Positions 38,901 through 46,900 of a stretch of 64,000 nucleotides of DNA are shown in pieces. The DNA comes from Leptospira fainei serovar Hurstbridge str. BUT 6 (GTDB lineage Bacteria > Spirochaetota > Leptospiria > Leptospirales > Leptospiraceae), in NCBI RefSeq assembly GCF_000306235.2, contig NZ_AKWZ02000001.1, positions 186,001-250,000 on the forward strand. Reading direction: 5' to 3'. The position numbers and the translations under genes are program-made. The notes beneath the pieces were generated by a model, which worked only from the letters and a program-made list of their open reading frames with translations, was not told where the DNA came from and did no database searches. Position 1 is the first letter of the stretch. Every line of letters begins with the position of its first letter.

Positions 38901-39990
38901 CACTGTCGATAAGAGAAGAAAGAGCTCGATTCCAATCCAATAGATCTCGAGAAACCATCGACGCAAAATCGTTGGCCAAGTTCGTCCCGGAGGAGGAAGT
39001 TCGCAGATCCTGTCCGTTACGCGTATCGTAAAGGGCTATTTCCAGATCCTCCGGTTTAGGTGAAAATCCGATTCGTACGAAATCGGCTTCGACCATTTCA
39101 GGAACATCGACAAGGAATGGAGAATGAAACGGGATGGAGGCGCTAATAAAATTCCAAGTCCTCACGCCTTCGAATCCGGATCTAGTTAAATAATCCCTAA
39201 ACTTCAAGAGGGCTTCCGGAGATCCGCCGAAAACCCGATCGTTGGGACCGTTTATCAGACAAAGAAAAACCCGATCGGATGAATCGATTGATGAGTTATA
39301 ATTTTTTAAGATTTCATCCAATGAATCGACTTGCTCCGAAAATCTCATTTGAGCCATAGGAGAATACGCCTCTCCTTTTTTCGCTAATCGCCTCAGGACT
39401 TCCGGATCCACTTCCATTTCCGGGTAAACGATTTGTGCGCGAAGTATCAGAAAAAAAAGAGCGGAAAACGTTTTTTCGAAATTGTCTAGAAAGATTTCCT
39501 TATTAGGAGAGGAAGATAAGAGAAGCCCGGCGAATATTCCCTGGGAATGCCCGTAAATACCCGCAGTATTCGAGCGAAATAGTTTCCAATCCGAGTCGTT
39601 CCTGAGAAATCTGAATAAATTTCCAGCCTGAGCCGCAAAAACGAGAGAAACACTGTATAATGAAGATTTTTGAATTAAATCTCTTGGAACGGAATCCGGG
39701 TCAAGCAACCAACCACGTAAAGCGAAACCTTCGGGGAACAGAGAGGCCCATCCTTCTTTTTGAACCTGAGACATGCAAGTTCCTAGGGTTGCATAAAGTC
39801 GCTGGAAGAATTCCGACCCGTCTCCCTCCGTTTCGAATAATGACATCAATTCCGGTAACGGATTATTTCCTTGTCCGGCAAATAAAGCGCTTACTCGCGC
39901 GTCTCGCGGCAGAAAATTTCGAACTACCCCGCTCGCTGATTCACCCATAATGATATCTTCATTTTTTTTTAGATTTTCCACCGTCTCCAT
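29938..39990 (-). CDS. fas: Type I fatty acid synthase (bacterial FAS-I)
   Basis: 3350 aa. The start chosen is ATG 39990, with GGAAGGGG upstream, not 40017. Domain order matches mycobacterial FAS-I: acetyltransferase (Ser149 in GHSQG), FMN enoyl reductase (from about 440; FGGGMTPSTVEPEIVIAAA, IEGGAAGGHHSWED), dehydratase with hot-dog motif (ANPIHTD, about 1408), malonyl/palmitoyl transferase (Ser1614 in GHSLGE), ACP (GGNSSKRNQALADIGSEF, phosphopantetheine probably on Ser1986), ketoreductase (TGAGPGSIASE about 2388; Tyr2540, Lys2544) and ketosynthase (Cys2990, His3144, His3185). All catalytic residues appear intact. There is no C-terminal phosphopantetheinyl transferase, unlike fungal FAS. It would make saturated acyl-CoA from acetyl- and malonyl-CoA. 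Confidence 0.95.
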   Translation of the reverse strand: METVENLKKNEDIIMGESASGVVRNFLPRDARVSALFAGQGNNPLPELMSLFETEGDGSEFFQRLYATLGTCMSQVQKEGWASLFPEGFALRGWLLDPDSVPRDLIQKSSLYSVSLVFAAQAGNLFRFLRNDSDWKLFRSNTAGIYGHSQGIFAGLLLSSSPNKEIFLDNFEKTFSALFFLILRAQIVYPEMEVDPEVLRRLAKKGEAYSPMAQMRFSEQVDSLDEILKNYNSSIDSSDRVFLCLINGPNDRVFGGSPEALLKFRDYLTRSGFEGVRTWNFISASIPFHSPFLVDVPEMVEADFVRIGFSPKPEDLEIALYDTRNGQDLRTSSSGTNLANDFASMVSRDLLDWNRALSSLIDSAGKQLLVSFGPGNFIEKLSVPFLKGRSFVAKNLTQEERFRAFLKNDSFSFPPAWEDYAVTFGKLANGEEFPLNKYSRWTGRPPVFGGGMTPSTVEPEIVIAAAKEGYVVEWAGGGQVTEELFRKRMEVIRKELPPGRGIIVNLLYLDAYLWNLQVPLVKKCKSEGAPIDGVTISAGIPEPEEAVRLLEEFSSLGIWLNSFKPGTVDQIQKVLRIADKVPHITFMMQIEGGAAGGHHSWEDLEELVQSTYGEIRKRSNLILAVGGGIGSPEDSALWLSGEWDLRNKKPVDAVFLGTRLMAAKECKTSLAIKKELVRKSGHTDWRKTKEGKDIGGVISGKSGLGADIYYASNTWTKLSELAEKITKGKEPKEARNNVLDHKTELVELINETAKPYFGDIDSMSYNDVLERFVELTCPGERLQSSEGDWPDHPFIDFSFRTRLQELFLRFEGRLLLPGNEVESALQRIEDLDDPRAFLDRWREIYPVGNDLFILPEDREFFLEVCKRPGKPVNFIPILDEDLVRWIRSDSLWYSHCIDMDPNACPWIPGPKALVGLLKENEPVCDILKSFVDGLKSGAEPFVIELWKEFLPRKNSEPLQGVEFVRSGSKIEAILPALEFISKETWITFLSRQGEGLISALLASARMNGKVSDIPDWFSPTLYRKFSWRATDSGELIEVCAYKDGDTLPSIILRLVGKTSAELTLFFSHPQNGDYIPFNRRFMSVSQPDILFLEDLEFRSESIRSFYSTVWKLGNYREFESSIQFPLYANGAYKGKRKEGVINRTEIVDFRKATNDYFRKDFDEENGLLSPLSMGAVFAWKELVGPLFAFPKADLFRLLHLSQNFSWKPAAASLKAGDVVSSSARISKVEKLADATAVFVSGEIWNHEVCIASFETGFLLRGLRIDSSSFDSRQKDQSILVSSLAEADVLRQIPWIRRKVDSTEIQQGDTLRFQTQKRLSVSEEKGARHAIEGIVHRLDKLGNESVYADFIINERTIGTEISSFDRIFQVFESAESPIPLKKKYKIASEVFRAPNDMSSYSAASKDANPIHTDQNFARLGGWEKPIVHGLWTSSQVTNLLVRFVCGGDSSRLVSLKEAFEAPVYLNEELRLEAFHVAQSSGNKVIEISLQSKSGEIKLKAEALVSPAKTSYVFTGQGSQSQGMGMKLLEEFPEAREIWAQAERTANSDLGFSLLEIVRNNPTSIRCGGKDWVHPKGVLHLTQFTQVALVAKSLADWAILKKRGHLVPNSPFAGHSLGEFSALAARGFIGSENVFKIVYNRGFTMQRLVPRDSEGKSNYAMSVVLGNRHVGLNEAKILELVNEAKQETGLHLEVVNYNIRDKQYSVTGNIPALELLEAKSKKFARGKKTTIRLEGIDVPFHSRILFSGVPDFRKTLETNIPLDLPLRDLDGKYIPNLVALPFGVSKEFLQTLADVSGSEYISALLNKDSEELDSNEVRRTILIELLAYQFAMPVQWIKTQEVLFGELGVNRLIDVGARGDLSGMARQTLKDRTDSSKFQILHLEENRDEVFYEREDVPEAEWSEQIEDSETLSSKEKQSVAIENNVGVRPDIKEEVTIESSRVSSFEIPNVTLDRKDALFSLLSLKAGVRVDEISESGTIDDLFGGNSSKRNQALADIGSEFRTNALEGAHEKPLKDFVQVLADRMPYEQPGPYLRSAFDEMIKKFFPPEFGRKEIFQHLKEERMLNEGGVFAVSIYLPLAARDGESIGKGSLSSIGLKNRLTGAKESSRWLDQAVDLFSSWKNIQIPKRSAFSGNGGGGAKVDAAALDALERKYFGLEGAFAKSIRDLRKRLLEDDPYSEYLIQDLGKIEEGRSIPDKNEDRIPPVFSEKKIVSFRNSHQWAKKRILALAARFLRGEIRDFSKEDALYFGNQSHSEILDILEYWKAFFEKKADKTVLSDEKKRFENASLQFSRLKNRLSERIDESPIFVYPRIIHRPDLKDGENGSLVCDEEEVELNPAVSYSRFSFLESSEDFGSTFERNESETKEYSKILNDLCRSGISFSGKKVLVTGAGPGSIASEIVKAFLLGGADIVLTTSSYSSERIRFYKELYQRYGVKNSSLQVVPFSQGSFADIRSLADWLDSKNWTPDFLFPFAAIGEENTVSALDDTSLLSIRIMLVGVEKLIGELGKRRANLDDSGRKLNVILPLSPNHGIFGRDGMYAETKLGLETLFRKKFSESADWGGSVRILGGVIGWVRGTGLMEANDLLAPILEDQTGIRTFSRSEMGFLLIGLAAWSLQNDSLGVVKADLTGNLRDVKNLGERLTKIRADIIARNKHTTEIQNLNSALHPTRQARKVKSLPKHGLTFPEIPNAPDLDEFKTIAKTDLSKLVCVVGYSELGPGGSSRTRWDLEKFGMLSLEASLEMAWMMGYIQYRTGEKGKVWADVKTGEEVPEWEVKERYESEILKHSGIRIVEVKSSGFDPTEISVFADVVLEEDFYIPVSGPEEAEEFRKAEPEITEVYNNQKSEKWFIKRKKGSILKIRKASAIKRKIAGQIPDGWDPEKYGIPKDLIRQVDTITIYNLYCTCEAYLRAGLDPFELFETIHPSQVGTTVGSGMGGMKMLKRLFLDYRLGDERQHDALQEALINVTAAWAVTSYAGIYGTMQTPVAACATGGISIELARDAILSGKAKFMIAGAFDDIAEESMIGFGDMNATANSEEMTEQGIEPSGICRPNDIRRNGFLESQGGGIILLSRGDIALQMGLPVYGIVGFAASRTDGIQSSIPAPGIGLLSLAADSETESSPLKDALLSFGLTADDIALVYKHDTSTKANDKNENRLLHTLMRKLGRTAGNSLAVVSQKALTGHPKAGAAVWQTIGLLQSLEEGVISGNRNLEDVDSDMNVYSSLSFTDESIFFGKNFWKAGILSTLGFGHIGALVLLLHRNFFWAALNESQKQEYKKLRKKREIYAGRRYNEIRLGAGVNLYEKRTHSFVESDQEESALLDASFRVTSPSAKHLSEESKKSKEVVGKG

Positions 39991-40111
39991 CGCTATTCCC
40001 CTTCCTCTAAATTTCATTTTTTATATTATATATTAATAATATTCTAGTAATATCCTTTTAGATATATCCATGAATTGAATTAATACCTCGCCAAAGTCAA
40101 CCAGATTGAAT

Positions 40112-40165
40112 TAAAAAACTTTGAACGACCCGGCTAAACGATGACCCATAGCCGAATCGTTCAAA
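40112..40165 (-). promoter_or_regulatory. Inverted pair of 16-bp motifs with hairpin and T-tract upstream of FAS
   Basis: TTTGAACGACCCGGCT (40120-40135, plus) faces TTTGAACGATTCGGCT (40150-40165, minus), so the pair forms a long imperfect hairpin with 14 nt between the arms. On the minus strand it is followed by GTTTTTTAATTC. It could be an operator, a terminator or an attenuator ahead of FAS. Confidence 0.55.
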
Positions 40166-40212
40166 TTAAATTCTCTTCTCAATACTCGATTCTCCAATAA
40201 ACTTGAGCATAT

Positions 40213-40249
40213 CAAAAACAAAAGCCGAATCATTCAAAATGAATTCGGC
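40213..40249 (-). terminator. Rho-independent terminator of the acyl-CoA dehydrogenase operon
   Basis: On the minus strand GCCGAATTCA pairs with TGAATGATTCGGC (one unpaired stretch) around a TTT loop and is followed by TTTTGTTTTT, about 160 nt past the dehydrogenase stop. The distal arm contains a copy of the 16-bp motif (40223-40238). Confidence 0.7.
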
Positions 40250-40410
40250 CCGACATAATAATTATAAATCAATTATATAGTATATAGTAATAATTAATTT
40301 AATCCTTCCGACGAAAATATTGGACATCAATAACTCACAGAAGGGTGTAAAGACTTAATTACCTTCCCTTTCTTGTGAATCCGGGATAACTAGGATTTAT
40401 AGAATTTTCC

Positions 40411-41550
40411 TTATTGTAAAAGCATCTTAGAAATCACGACTCGTTGTATTTCGCTGGTCCCTTCATAGATTTCCGTAATCTTTGCATCTCGAAACATTCT
40501 TTCCACTTCGTAGTCGGTAATGAATCCGTATCCACCGTGAATTTGAATGGCTTCCTTTGTGACGAATGTCGCGGCTTCGGAGGCGGAAACTTTGCACATC
40601 GCCGATTCCAAGGCATAATTGGGTAAGTTTTCCTTGGCCCAAGCGGCACGGTAAGTAAGCATCTTACTTTGCTCGAGCCTGGTGAACATATCCGCTAGCT
40701 TGAACTGAATTGCTTGCAGATCGGCGATCGGCTTTCCGAATTGTTTACGATCTTTCGCATATGATATCGATCTTTCGAATGCCCCTTCTCCGATTCCTAA
40801 GGCCTGAGCCGCAATACCGATGCGCCCACCGTTAAGGGTTTCCATACTGATCTTAAAACCTTGGTGCTCCGCTCCTAAAAGATTCTCCGCAGGAATTCGA
40901 ACCTCATCCAAAGCGAAAGCCGTTGTATAACTGCCTCGGATCCCGAGCTTATTTTCGTTCTTCAAAATAACCACGCCCGGCGACTTCAAATCTATAATGA
41001 AAGCTGTGACGCCTTTATGTTTCAGGCTTCGATCCGAAGTGGCAAATACGACGCCTGTTCCAAGATGTGCGCCATTCGTGATGAAATTCTTACTCCCGTT
41101 CAGAATATAATAATCGCCTTCCCTCCTATATGTCGTAGTAAGATTGGCCACGTCGCTTCCCGCGTCCGGTTCTGTCAGCAAGAAACAACCGATTTTGCGA
41201 CCCAACGCCAAGTCAGGAAGCCATTTCTCTTTTTGTGCATCCGTACCGAATCGATAGATGGGATCGCAAGCAAGCGAAGTGTGACCGGAAATCAATACTC
41301 CTGTAGAGGCGCAAGCTTTCGAAACTTCCTCTATTATAATAACGTAAGAAAGAATATCCAAGCCGGCTCCCTGGTATTTCTCCGGCAGATAACTTCCTAA
41401 AAATCCCATTTCGGCAATCTGAGAGATCAGATCATCCGGCATTTTATGCTCTTCGTCGATTTTGGAGGCGATCGGTTTGATTTTCTCCTCCACGAATTCT
41501 CGAACACTTTCTCTTAATGTTACATGCTCTTCACTTAATTCAAAATTCAT
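40411..41550 (-). CDS. Acyl-CoA dehydrogenase
   Basis: 379 aa from ATG 41550 (MNFELSEEHVTLRESVREFV), with AAAGGAAG upstream; the in-frame codon at 41589 is not supported. FAD and substrate motifs are typical: CFLLTEPDAGSDVANLTTTY, YILNGSKNFITNGAH, RKQFGKPIADLQAIQFKLAD, and the catalytic Glu region IYEGTSEIQRVVISKMLL. The length fits short/medium-chain dehydrogenases that oxidise acyl-CoA to enoyl-CoA in beta-oxidation or amino-acid breakdown. It follows the 3-hydroxyacyl-CoA dehydrogenase by 57 nt, so they are probably co-transcribed. Confidence 0.95.
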   Translation of the reverse strand: MNFELSEEHVTLRESVREFVEEKIKPIASKIDEEHKMPDDLISQIAEMGFLGSYLPEKYQGAGLDILSYVIIIEEVSKACASTGVLISGHTSLACDPIYRFGTDAQKEKWLPDLALGRKIGCFLLTEPDAGSDVANLTTTYRREGDYYILNGSKNFITNGAHLGTGVVFATSDRSLKHKGVTAFIIDLKSPGVVILKNENKLGIRGSYTTAFALDEVRIPAENLLGAEHQGFKISMETLNGGRIGIAAQALGIGEGAFERSISYAKDRKQFGKPIADLQAIQFKLADMFTRLEQSKMLTYRAAWAKENLPNYALESAMCKVSASEAATFVTKEAIQIHGGYGFITDYEVERMFRDAKITEIYEGTSEIQRVVISKMLLQ

Positions 41551-41607
41551 AATTCCATCTTCCTTTACTGGTTCGAGAAACCCGTTCATTCGATTAATGA
41601 ACGAATT

Positions 41608-42456
41608 CTAATTCGTATAATTATAAAATCCTTTTCCGGATTTCCTTCCCAGATGTCCGGCTTCGACCATTTTTACGAGCAAGGGGCAAGGTCTATATTT
41701 TGGCTCCTTAAACCCGCTAAACAAAACATTCATAACCGCAAGGCACGTATCCAGTCCGATAAAGTCCGCCAAAGTGATCGGCCCCATCGGTTGGTTCGTC
41801 CCAAGCTTCATCCCTTTATCGATTTCTTCCGGTTTTCCGACTCCTTCATAGACCGCAAATATGGCCTCGTTAATCATCGGAATCAGTACGCGATTAACGA
41901 TAAACGCGGGATAGTCTTCCGACACACAGGATTCCTTTCCTAACCTATGTACTAGAGCTCGAGCCGCTTCATAAGTGCCGTCGGCAGTATTATGACCGCG
42001 AATGATTTCCACCAATTTCATTAGAGGGACCGGATTCATGAAATGTAATCCGATCACGTTTTCCGGTCTACTCGTCGCCGAAGCGATCCTGGTTATCGAA
42101 ATGGAAGAAGTATTGGAAGCCAGAATGGAATCCTTTTTTGCAATCTTATCCAGACGTTCGAATAAGCTTATTTTAATTTTTTCGTCTTCGCTGACGGCTT
42201 CGATGATACAGTCCGCATCCCGTAGTTCTTCGAGGTCTTTGACTTTGTCGATTCTGGAAATTGCCGCCTTGATCTCCGATTTGGCAAATAGTCCCTTCTT
42301 AGCCAGTCTCCCTAAATTTTGCTCTATGCTGCCGATCGCCCTTTCCAACTGCTGCTCACTGATGTCGAATAATCGTACATGATAACCGAATTGCGCTAAT
42401 ACTTGTGAAATTCCCGAACCCATTTGCCCGGCTCCTACTACCCCTAACTCATTCAT
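41608..42456 (-). CDS. hbd: 3-hydroxybutyryl-CoA dehydrogenase
   Basis: 282 aa. The Rossmann motif LGVVGAGQMGSGISQVLAQF is at the N-terminus. ILASNTSSISITRIASATSR, GLHFMNPVPLMKLVEIIRG (catalytic His) and YPAFIVNRVLIPMINEAIF are family hallmarks, and it ends GRKSGKGFYNY. It oxidises 3-hydroxyacyl-CoA with NAD(P), or works in reverse. AGGAGAG precedes ATG 42456. It is first in a two-gene operon with the acyl-CoA dehydrogenase and is divergent from the AraC regulator. Confidence 0.95.
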   Translation of the reverse strand: MNELGVVGAGQMGSGISQVLAQFGYHVRLFDISEQQLERAIGSIEQNLGRLAKKGLFAKSEIKAAISRIDKVKDLEELRDADCIIEAVSEDEKIKISLFERLDKIAKKDSILASNTSSISITRIASATSRPENVIGLHFMNPVPLMKLVEIIRGHNTADGTYEAARALVHRLGKESCVSEDYPAFIVNRVLIPMINEAIFAVYEGVGKPEEIDKGMKLGTNQPMGPITLADFIGLDTCLAVMNVLFSGFKEPKYRPCPLLVKMVEAGHLGRKSGKGFYNYTN

Positions 42457-42927
42457 AATTCTCTCCTATAAGAACATTTCGATCGGTAATCGCCGGATCG
42501 CTTAACGAAAGAAGAACCGTACGGAAATCCCGGATCCTCGAATCAATGAAGATTCTAAAAATTCGGAATTCCGCACGGGTGATAGCCACTTTAACGATAC
42601 CGCATTTTAACCCCTGGATCGGTTTTTAGAATATTTAGTGATTTGAATGTCAAATCGGATCCAAAAGTAAGATAACTTCATTAGAAGCGAATATAGCGCT
42701 AGTCATGGAAATATTCGTTTATAATTAACATCCGTACAATCCCGATCGCCTACCTTCAGCGTTACTAGGACGATACATGTGTTGCTTCGATAAAGCTTGA
42801 ATGTAACGGCTCGCGTTGATAAATATACTTGAACGTTTCGGCTAGCGATTGACATTTACTCGATCGTTGAATTCTTTTGCTTTCGCTAAAAATAGAAACT
42901 GGAAGCATTGTGTTAAGAGGATCTGGA
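42457..42927. other. Divergent promoter region between hbd and the AraC gene
   Basis: 471 nt with no gene. It holds two direct copies of the 16-bp motif (listed separately), a TTGACA box near 42849 and an imperfect inverted repeat (CCGTACGGAAAT at 42527 with AATTCCGCACGG at 42567) in the probable leader of hbd. Confidence 0.6.
42796..42843 (+). promoter_or_regulatory. Two direct copies of the 16-bp motif upstream of the AraC gene
   Basis: CTTGAATGTAACGGCT (42796-42811) and CTTGAACGTTTCGGCT (42828-42843) start 32 nt apart, about three helical turns, 85-132 nt before the AraC start codon. The GCG that follows each copy (after one variable base) is also shared. Tandem direct repeats are the usual form of AraC-family operators. 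Confidence 0.65.
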
Positions 42928-43734
42928 ATGAAGAATTCCCTTTATATTTGGGATTGCCATGTTTTATTTGCAGCTTGGGAGGAAACGAGCGCGATGCATA
43001 GTTTATATGCAGCCTCCATTCTCATTGCGGTAGACAAACCCGCTCACCTTTTTCTTCCGAACAAACCCGCAATCGAGTTCACGGGAGTCTTCATTCCTCC
43101 CAACCAAATGTACCGCGAAATGGCTAAACAGACCCACGTTCTAAATTTAAATATAGATCCGGATTCGGTGCTCTTCGAAAGAATCGCAGGTAGCTTAAAT
43201 GCAGGGATTCAAGTCTTTGATTCGAATAAAATTCCGAATCTATCGGAAATCGTTGAGAAAGCAATGTCGGACGACACCACGGACGCTGAAGCATTTATTA
43301 TATTACAAAATCTAGTTAATACGATTTTCGGATCGATTTTACCTTATAAAGAAGCGAAAGCTCTGGATAACCGGGTTATGACGGTCGTGAATCATTTGCA
43401 CTCTTTGGCGCATATACCTCATCCTCAAGAGATTAAGCTCGGGCATTTAGCGAAGTTGGTAAATTTATCCGAAGATAGATTCAGACATTTATTCAAAGAA
43501 ACACTTTTCATTTCGGTTAGAAAATACTTATTGAATTTAAGGCTCAAAGTAGCGGCAAAGAATATGCCGAGATGCTCGAATTTAACCGAGGCGGCTCATA
43601 TAGCAGGATTTTCAGATTCGGCTCATTTTAGCAGGACGTTCAGAGCGACTTACGGTCACAGACCTTCCGTCGTTTTTCGAAAATCAAAACGAACTCGCAT
43701 TCGATCGATCGACGAATCGTTGACCGGAATTTGA
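42928..43734 (+). CDS. AraC-family transcriptional regulator
   Basis: 268 aa from ATG 42928, with AAGAGG upstream; the in-frame codon at 42877 is less likely. The C-terminal 100 residues are an AraC DNA-binding domain with two HTHs: KLGHLAKLVNLSEDRFRHLF and NLTEAAHIAGFSDSAHFSRT, then FRATYGHRPS. The N-terminal about 150 residues (YIWDCHVLFAAWEETSAMHS onward) resemble the cupin-like sensing part of small AraC regulators. Its position, divergent from the hbd/acyl-CoA dehydrogenase operon and near FAS, makes it the likely controller of the locus. Confidence 0.9.
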   Translation: MKNSLYIWDCHVLFAAWEETSAMHSLYAASILIAVDKPAHLFLPNKPAIEFTGVFIPPNQMYREMAKQTHVLNLNIDPDSVLFERIAGSLNAGIQVFDSNKIPNLSEIVEKAMSDDTTDAEAFIILQNLVNTIFGSILPYKEAKALDNRVMTVVNHLHSLAHIPHPQEIKLGHLAKLVNLSEDRFRHLFKETLFISVRKYLLNLRLKVAAKNMPRCSNLTEAAHIAGFSDSAHFSRTFRATYGHRPSVVFRKSKRTRIRSIDESLTGI

Positions 43735-43993
43735 CCGATATCGATTCTCGCTCCCGACATATTCGCGTAAACGATATCGTACGTTCGAAAGGAAAAAGCT
43801 TCTAAGCGATCGCTATTTCTATAGATCAGCGAAACATTGATTAAGTGAAGGAATTTTGACCTAAACTTCGTCGAAAAAGAAAAATACGTTCCCGGCCCGG
43901 CTGTATTGAAATAGAGAAATATAGTTGAAATATCGTTTCTCGTCGTTATTGTTTTCTCTCTTCATTTATTAATGCTGATTGGATTTCGATAGT

Positions 43994-46900
43994 ATGGATT
44001 TGTTTCAATGCAATTTTTATTTCTTTGGGTCCGCTTTAGCGAGTTCCTTCGGACTTTTCGTCTCACAATTTTTCCTTTCACTTAAGGAAAGAACCCGACC
44101 TGCTCTTCATCTGGGTCTATTCAGTTTTTTTTTCTTCCTCTTTCACTTAGGTTATGTGATCGGGTTCAGTTCTTCGGCCGAATGGACGGTTTATCATAGA
44201 TTAATCGTTATCCCGTCCTCAATGGTCATCTTCATCGAGATCTTCACCTTTTTCTTTTATTTTCCCGAGCCGAAGGGAGTAAAGATCGGAAATACGATTC
44301 GAATCATTCTATATACCATCGCTTCATTCTTCGGCGTTTATTATATTTATTCCTCCTTAAACGCTCCGAAGGCATATAATATCGGAAGCCATTACTGGGA
44401 CTTTGAAAGCCACGGATTCTACAAATGGTTTTCGCTTTTTATCTTATTGATGACTTTGTTTTTTATCATCGCCGGAATCTGGAGAGCTTTCGTATCCAAG
44501 GGCAAGGAAAGAAGAGCCGTTATTTATTTTCTTATAGGCTTTTGCGTCGTCGGTGTTCTTCCGGGAATCATGAACTCACTCAGCAGGGACGGTTCGGTAT
44601 CGAGAGCTTCCTATCAGCAAACTACCGATTTGTCCTTAGTGATCGGTTTATTTTTAATCGTGATCCTTTATGCAAACGTTACGAAAGAAAGAACCACGAT
44701 CTTAAGTAGGATCACCGCCATAACGATGGCAACTTGTCTCTTAACATTGCAACTCGTAGGATACTTCGTTTTAAACGGATATGACGATTCCTTCGATCAA
44801 ATTCGAAACCAAGAAATCAAAGCCATCGTCAATGAAGGAGAAACGCCCGATGGATTGATCTACTTGACTTCCTATACCCCTAAATCGGATAAATTCGATT
44901 TCCCTTATAAAAAGGAGATCGCATCTTTAAATACTCGTACAGAGTTCGAGATGCGTTTTACGCACCTTCGGATTCTACTTTGCAATCTTGGAAATTTAAA
45001 AGGAAAAGAGCGATGGAAAAAATCGCAAAGCATCTTGGAGGAGGCGCCTCCCGAATTCTTCGTTTATAAAGCCGGAATTAAGGAATTCTTAGCTTCGAAA
45101 AAAGAATCGGCCGTCTCCGATTCGGAAATGGCGTCGTTCTTCAATTTGCTTACGGACCGATTCGGCGTTATCCGAAGTAAATATCTTCATCTTCCGAACA
45201 AAGCGGACAAATCGAGCGTCCTTAATCTATTGAAGGATAAAGACCCCTCTATCTTAGCAGGACTCTCAACTCTGAAGCGGAGTTTGGAGAACGAATCCTT
45301 CGACGCAGACGGAAAAGCCTCCGAGAAAATTCTACTGCCTATATCTCCGATGATAGAACCGGGAAAGAGGATTTATCGGATTCTAAAATCGAATCACGAA
45401 GGAAACGAAACTAATACTTTCACAGTTTCTTATATGTATAAACGACCCGATAACGATTCGCTCTTCGAAATCGGCTTTCAATACGGCATGTTGAGAAACT
45501 TCAATCATTCACCTTCCTTGATCTTCGTCTATTCGCTCATAGCGGTAGTTCTTGTCGTATCGATCGGATTCCGATATTTCTTCCGATTAGCCTTAGTCAT
45601 TCCGTTAAACGAAGTCGTTGACGGATTACAGGCTATTAACGCTGGAGATTTAAATTATAGATTGCAGCCCAGAGTAGAGGACGAAGTGGGTTTTATCGCG
45701 AGATCCTTCAATCGGATGGCGCGATCCATTCAGGCTGGGAGAAAACGTCTAGATAGATACGCAAAGGAACTGGAGCATAAAGTAAAAGAACGTACGATCG
45801 AATTGGAAAATACTCTCAGCGAAGTGCGGGAACTAAAGCGATTACAGGACGGGGATTTTTTCCTTACATCGCTCTTAATCAAACCCCTCGGATCCAATAA
45901 ATCCGAAAGTAAGGATGTTAAGGTCGATTTCTTTCTTGAACAAAAAAAGAAATTCACGTTTAAAAATCGAGAGGATGAAATCGGCGGAGACCTGAACGTT
46001 TCGAATAATATTCAGCTAAATGGACATCCTTACGTCGTGTTCCTAAACGGAGACGCGATGGGAAAATCGATGCAAGGTGCGGGAGGAGCGTTGGTTTTAG
46101 GGGCGGTCTTGGAATCCATAGTAGAGAGGACCAAAAATGTGGAGTCCGTCCGTTCAAAATCGCCGGAACGATGGTTGAAGGATACTTTTATAGAGCTTCA
46201 TAAAGTATTCGAAAGTTTCGAAGGTTCGATGCTCGTCTCCTGCATGATGGGTTTGATCGACGAGACAACCGGATCTTTACTTTATATAAATGCGGAACAT
46301 CCGAGAGCAGTCCTTTATAAAGATGAAAAGGCCGGTTTTATCGGCGAAAAATTCAATTGTCGCAAACTAGGAACCACTGGAATCGAAGGAAACATTAGGA
46401 TCGAAACCTTCCAATTATCTCCCGGTGATAGCATTATCGTGGGCTCCGACGGTAGGGATGATATTTTAATCGGCAACGCTTCCGACGGTAATCGAATCAT
46501 CAACGATGATGAGGAACTTTTTCTAAAAATGGTGGAAGAAGGCGAAGGGAATCTAAATAGCATTTACGAGGCAATATTGCGCGAGGGAGAATTGATCGAC
46601 GACATTTCTATGATTCGTTTATCGTACAAAGGCAGTGTTTTACTCGACCATTCCGTCGATGAAGACTATTCGAATCGTGTAAAAGAATTATTATCCGCGG
46701 CCAAAAAAGCCGAAAACGAGGAGAACCTAGTGGATGCAATCGCTATCCTCGAAAAAATCGAAGCGCTTGATCCGAGAGTACCGAGGGTAAAGAAAAAATT
46801 AATTAAACTCTTTCTCAAGAACGGAAAGTACGATCAAGCCGCTCGCTACGCCGAAGACTATCTTCAATTACGACCTATCGATAACGAAATCCTTTTTATC

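Larger units (their letters stand above)
40020..40410. other. FAS promoter/regulatory region
   Basis: 391 nt between the acyl-CoA dehydrogenase and FAS. The 60 nt next to FAS are almost pure A/T and contain TATAAT-like boxes on the minus strand. Further up are three copies of the 16-bp motif and two terminator-like hairpins, listed separately. FAS therefore probably has its own promoter. Confidence 0.6.

Noticed and set aside
42527..42578. Inverted repeat in the probable hbd leader as a riboswitch
   Set aside because: The repeat is imperfect (10 of 12) and no known riboswitch core was recognised.
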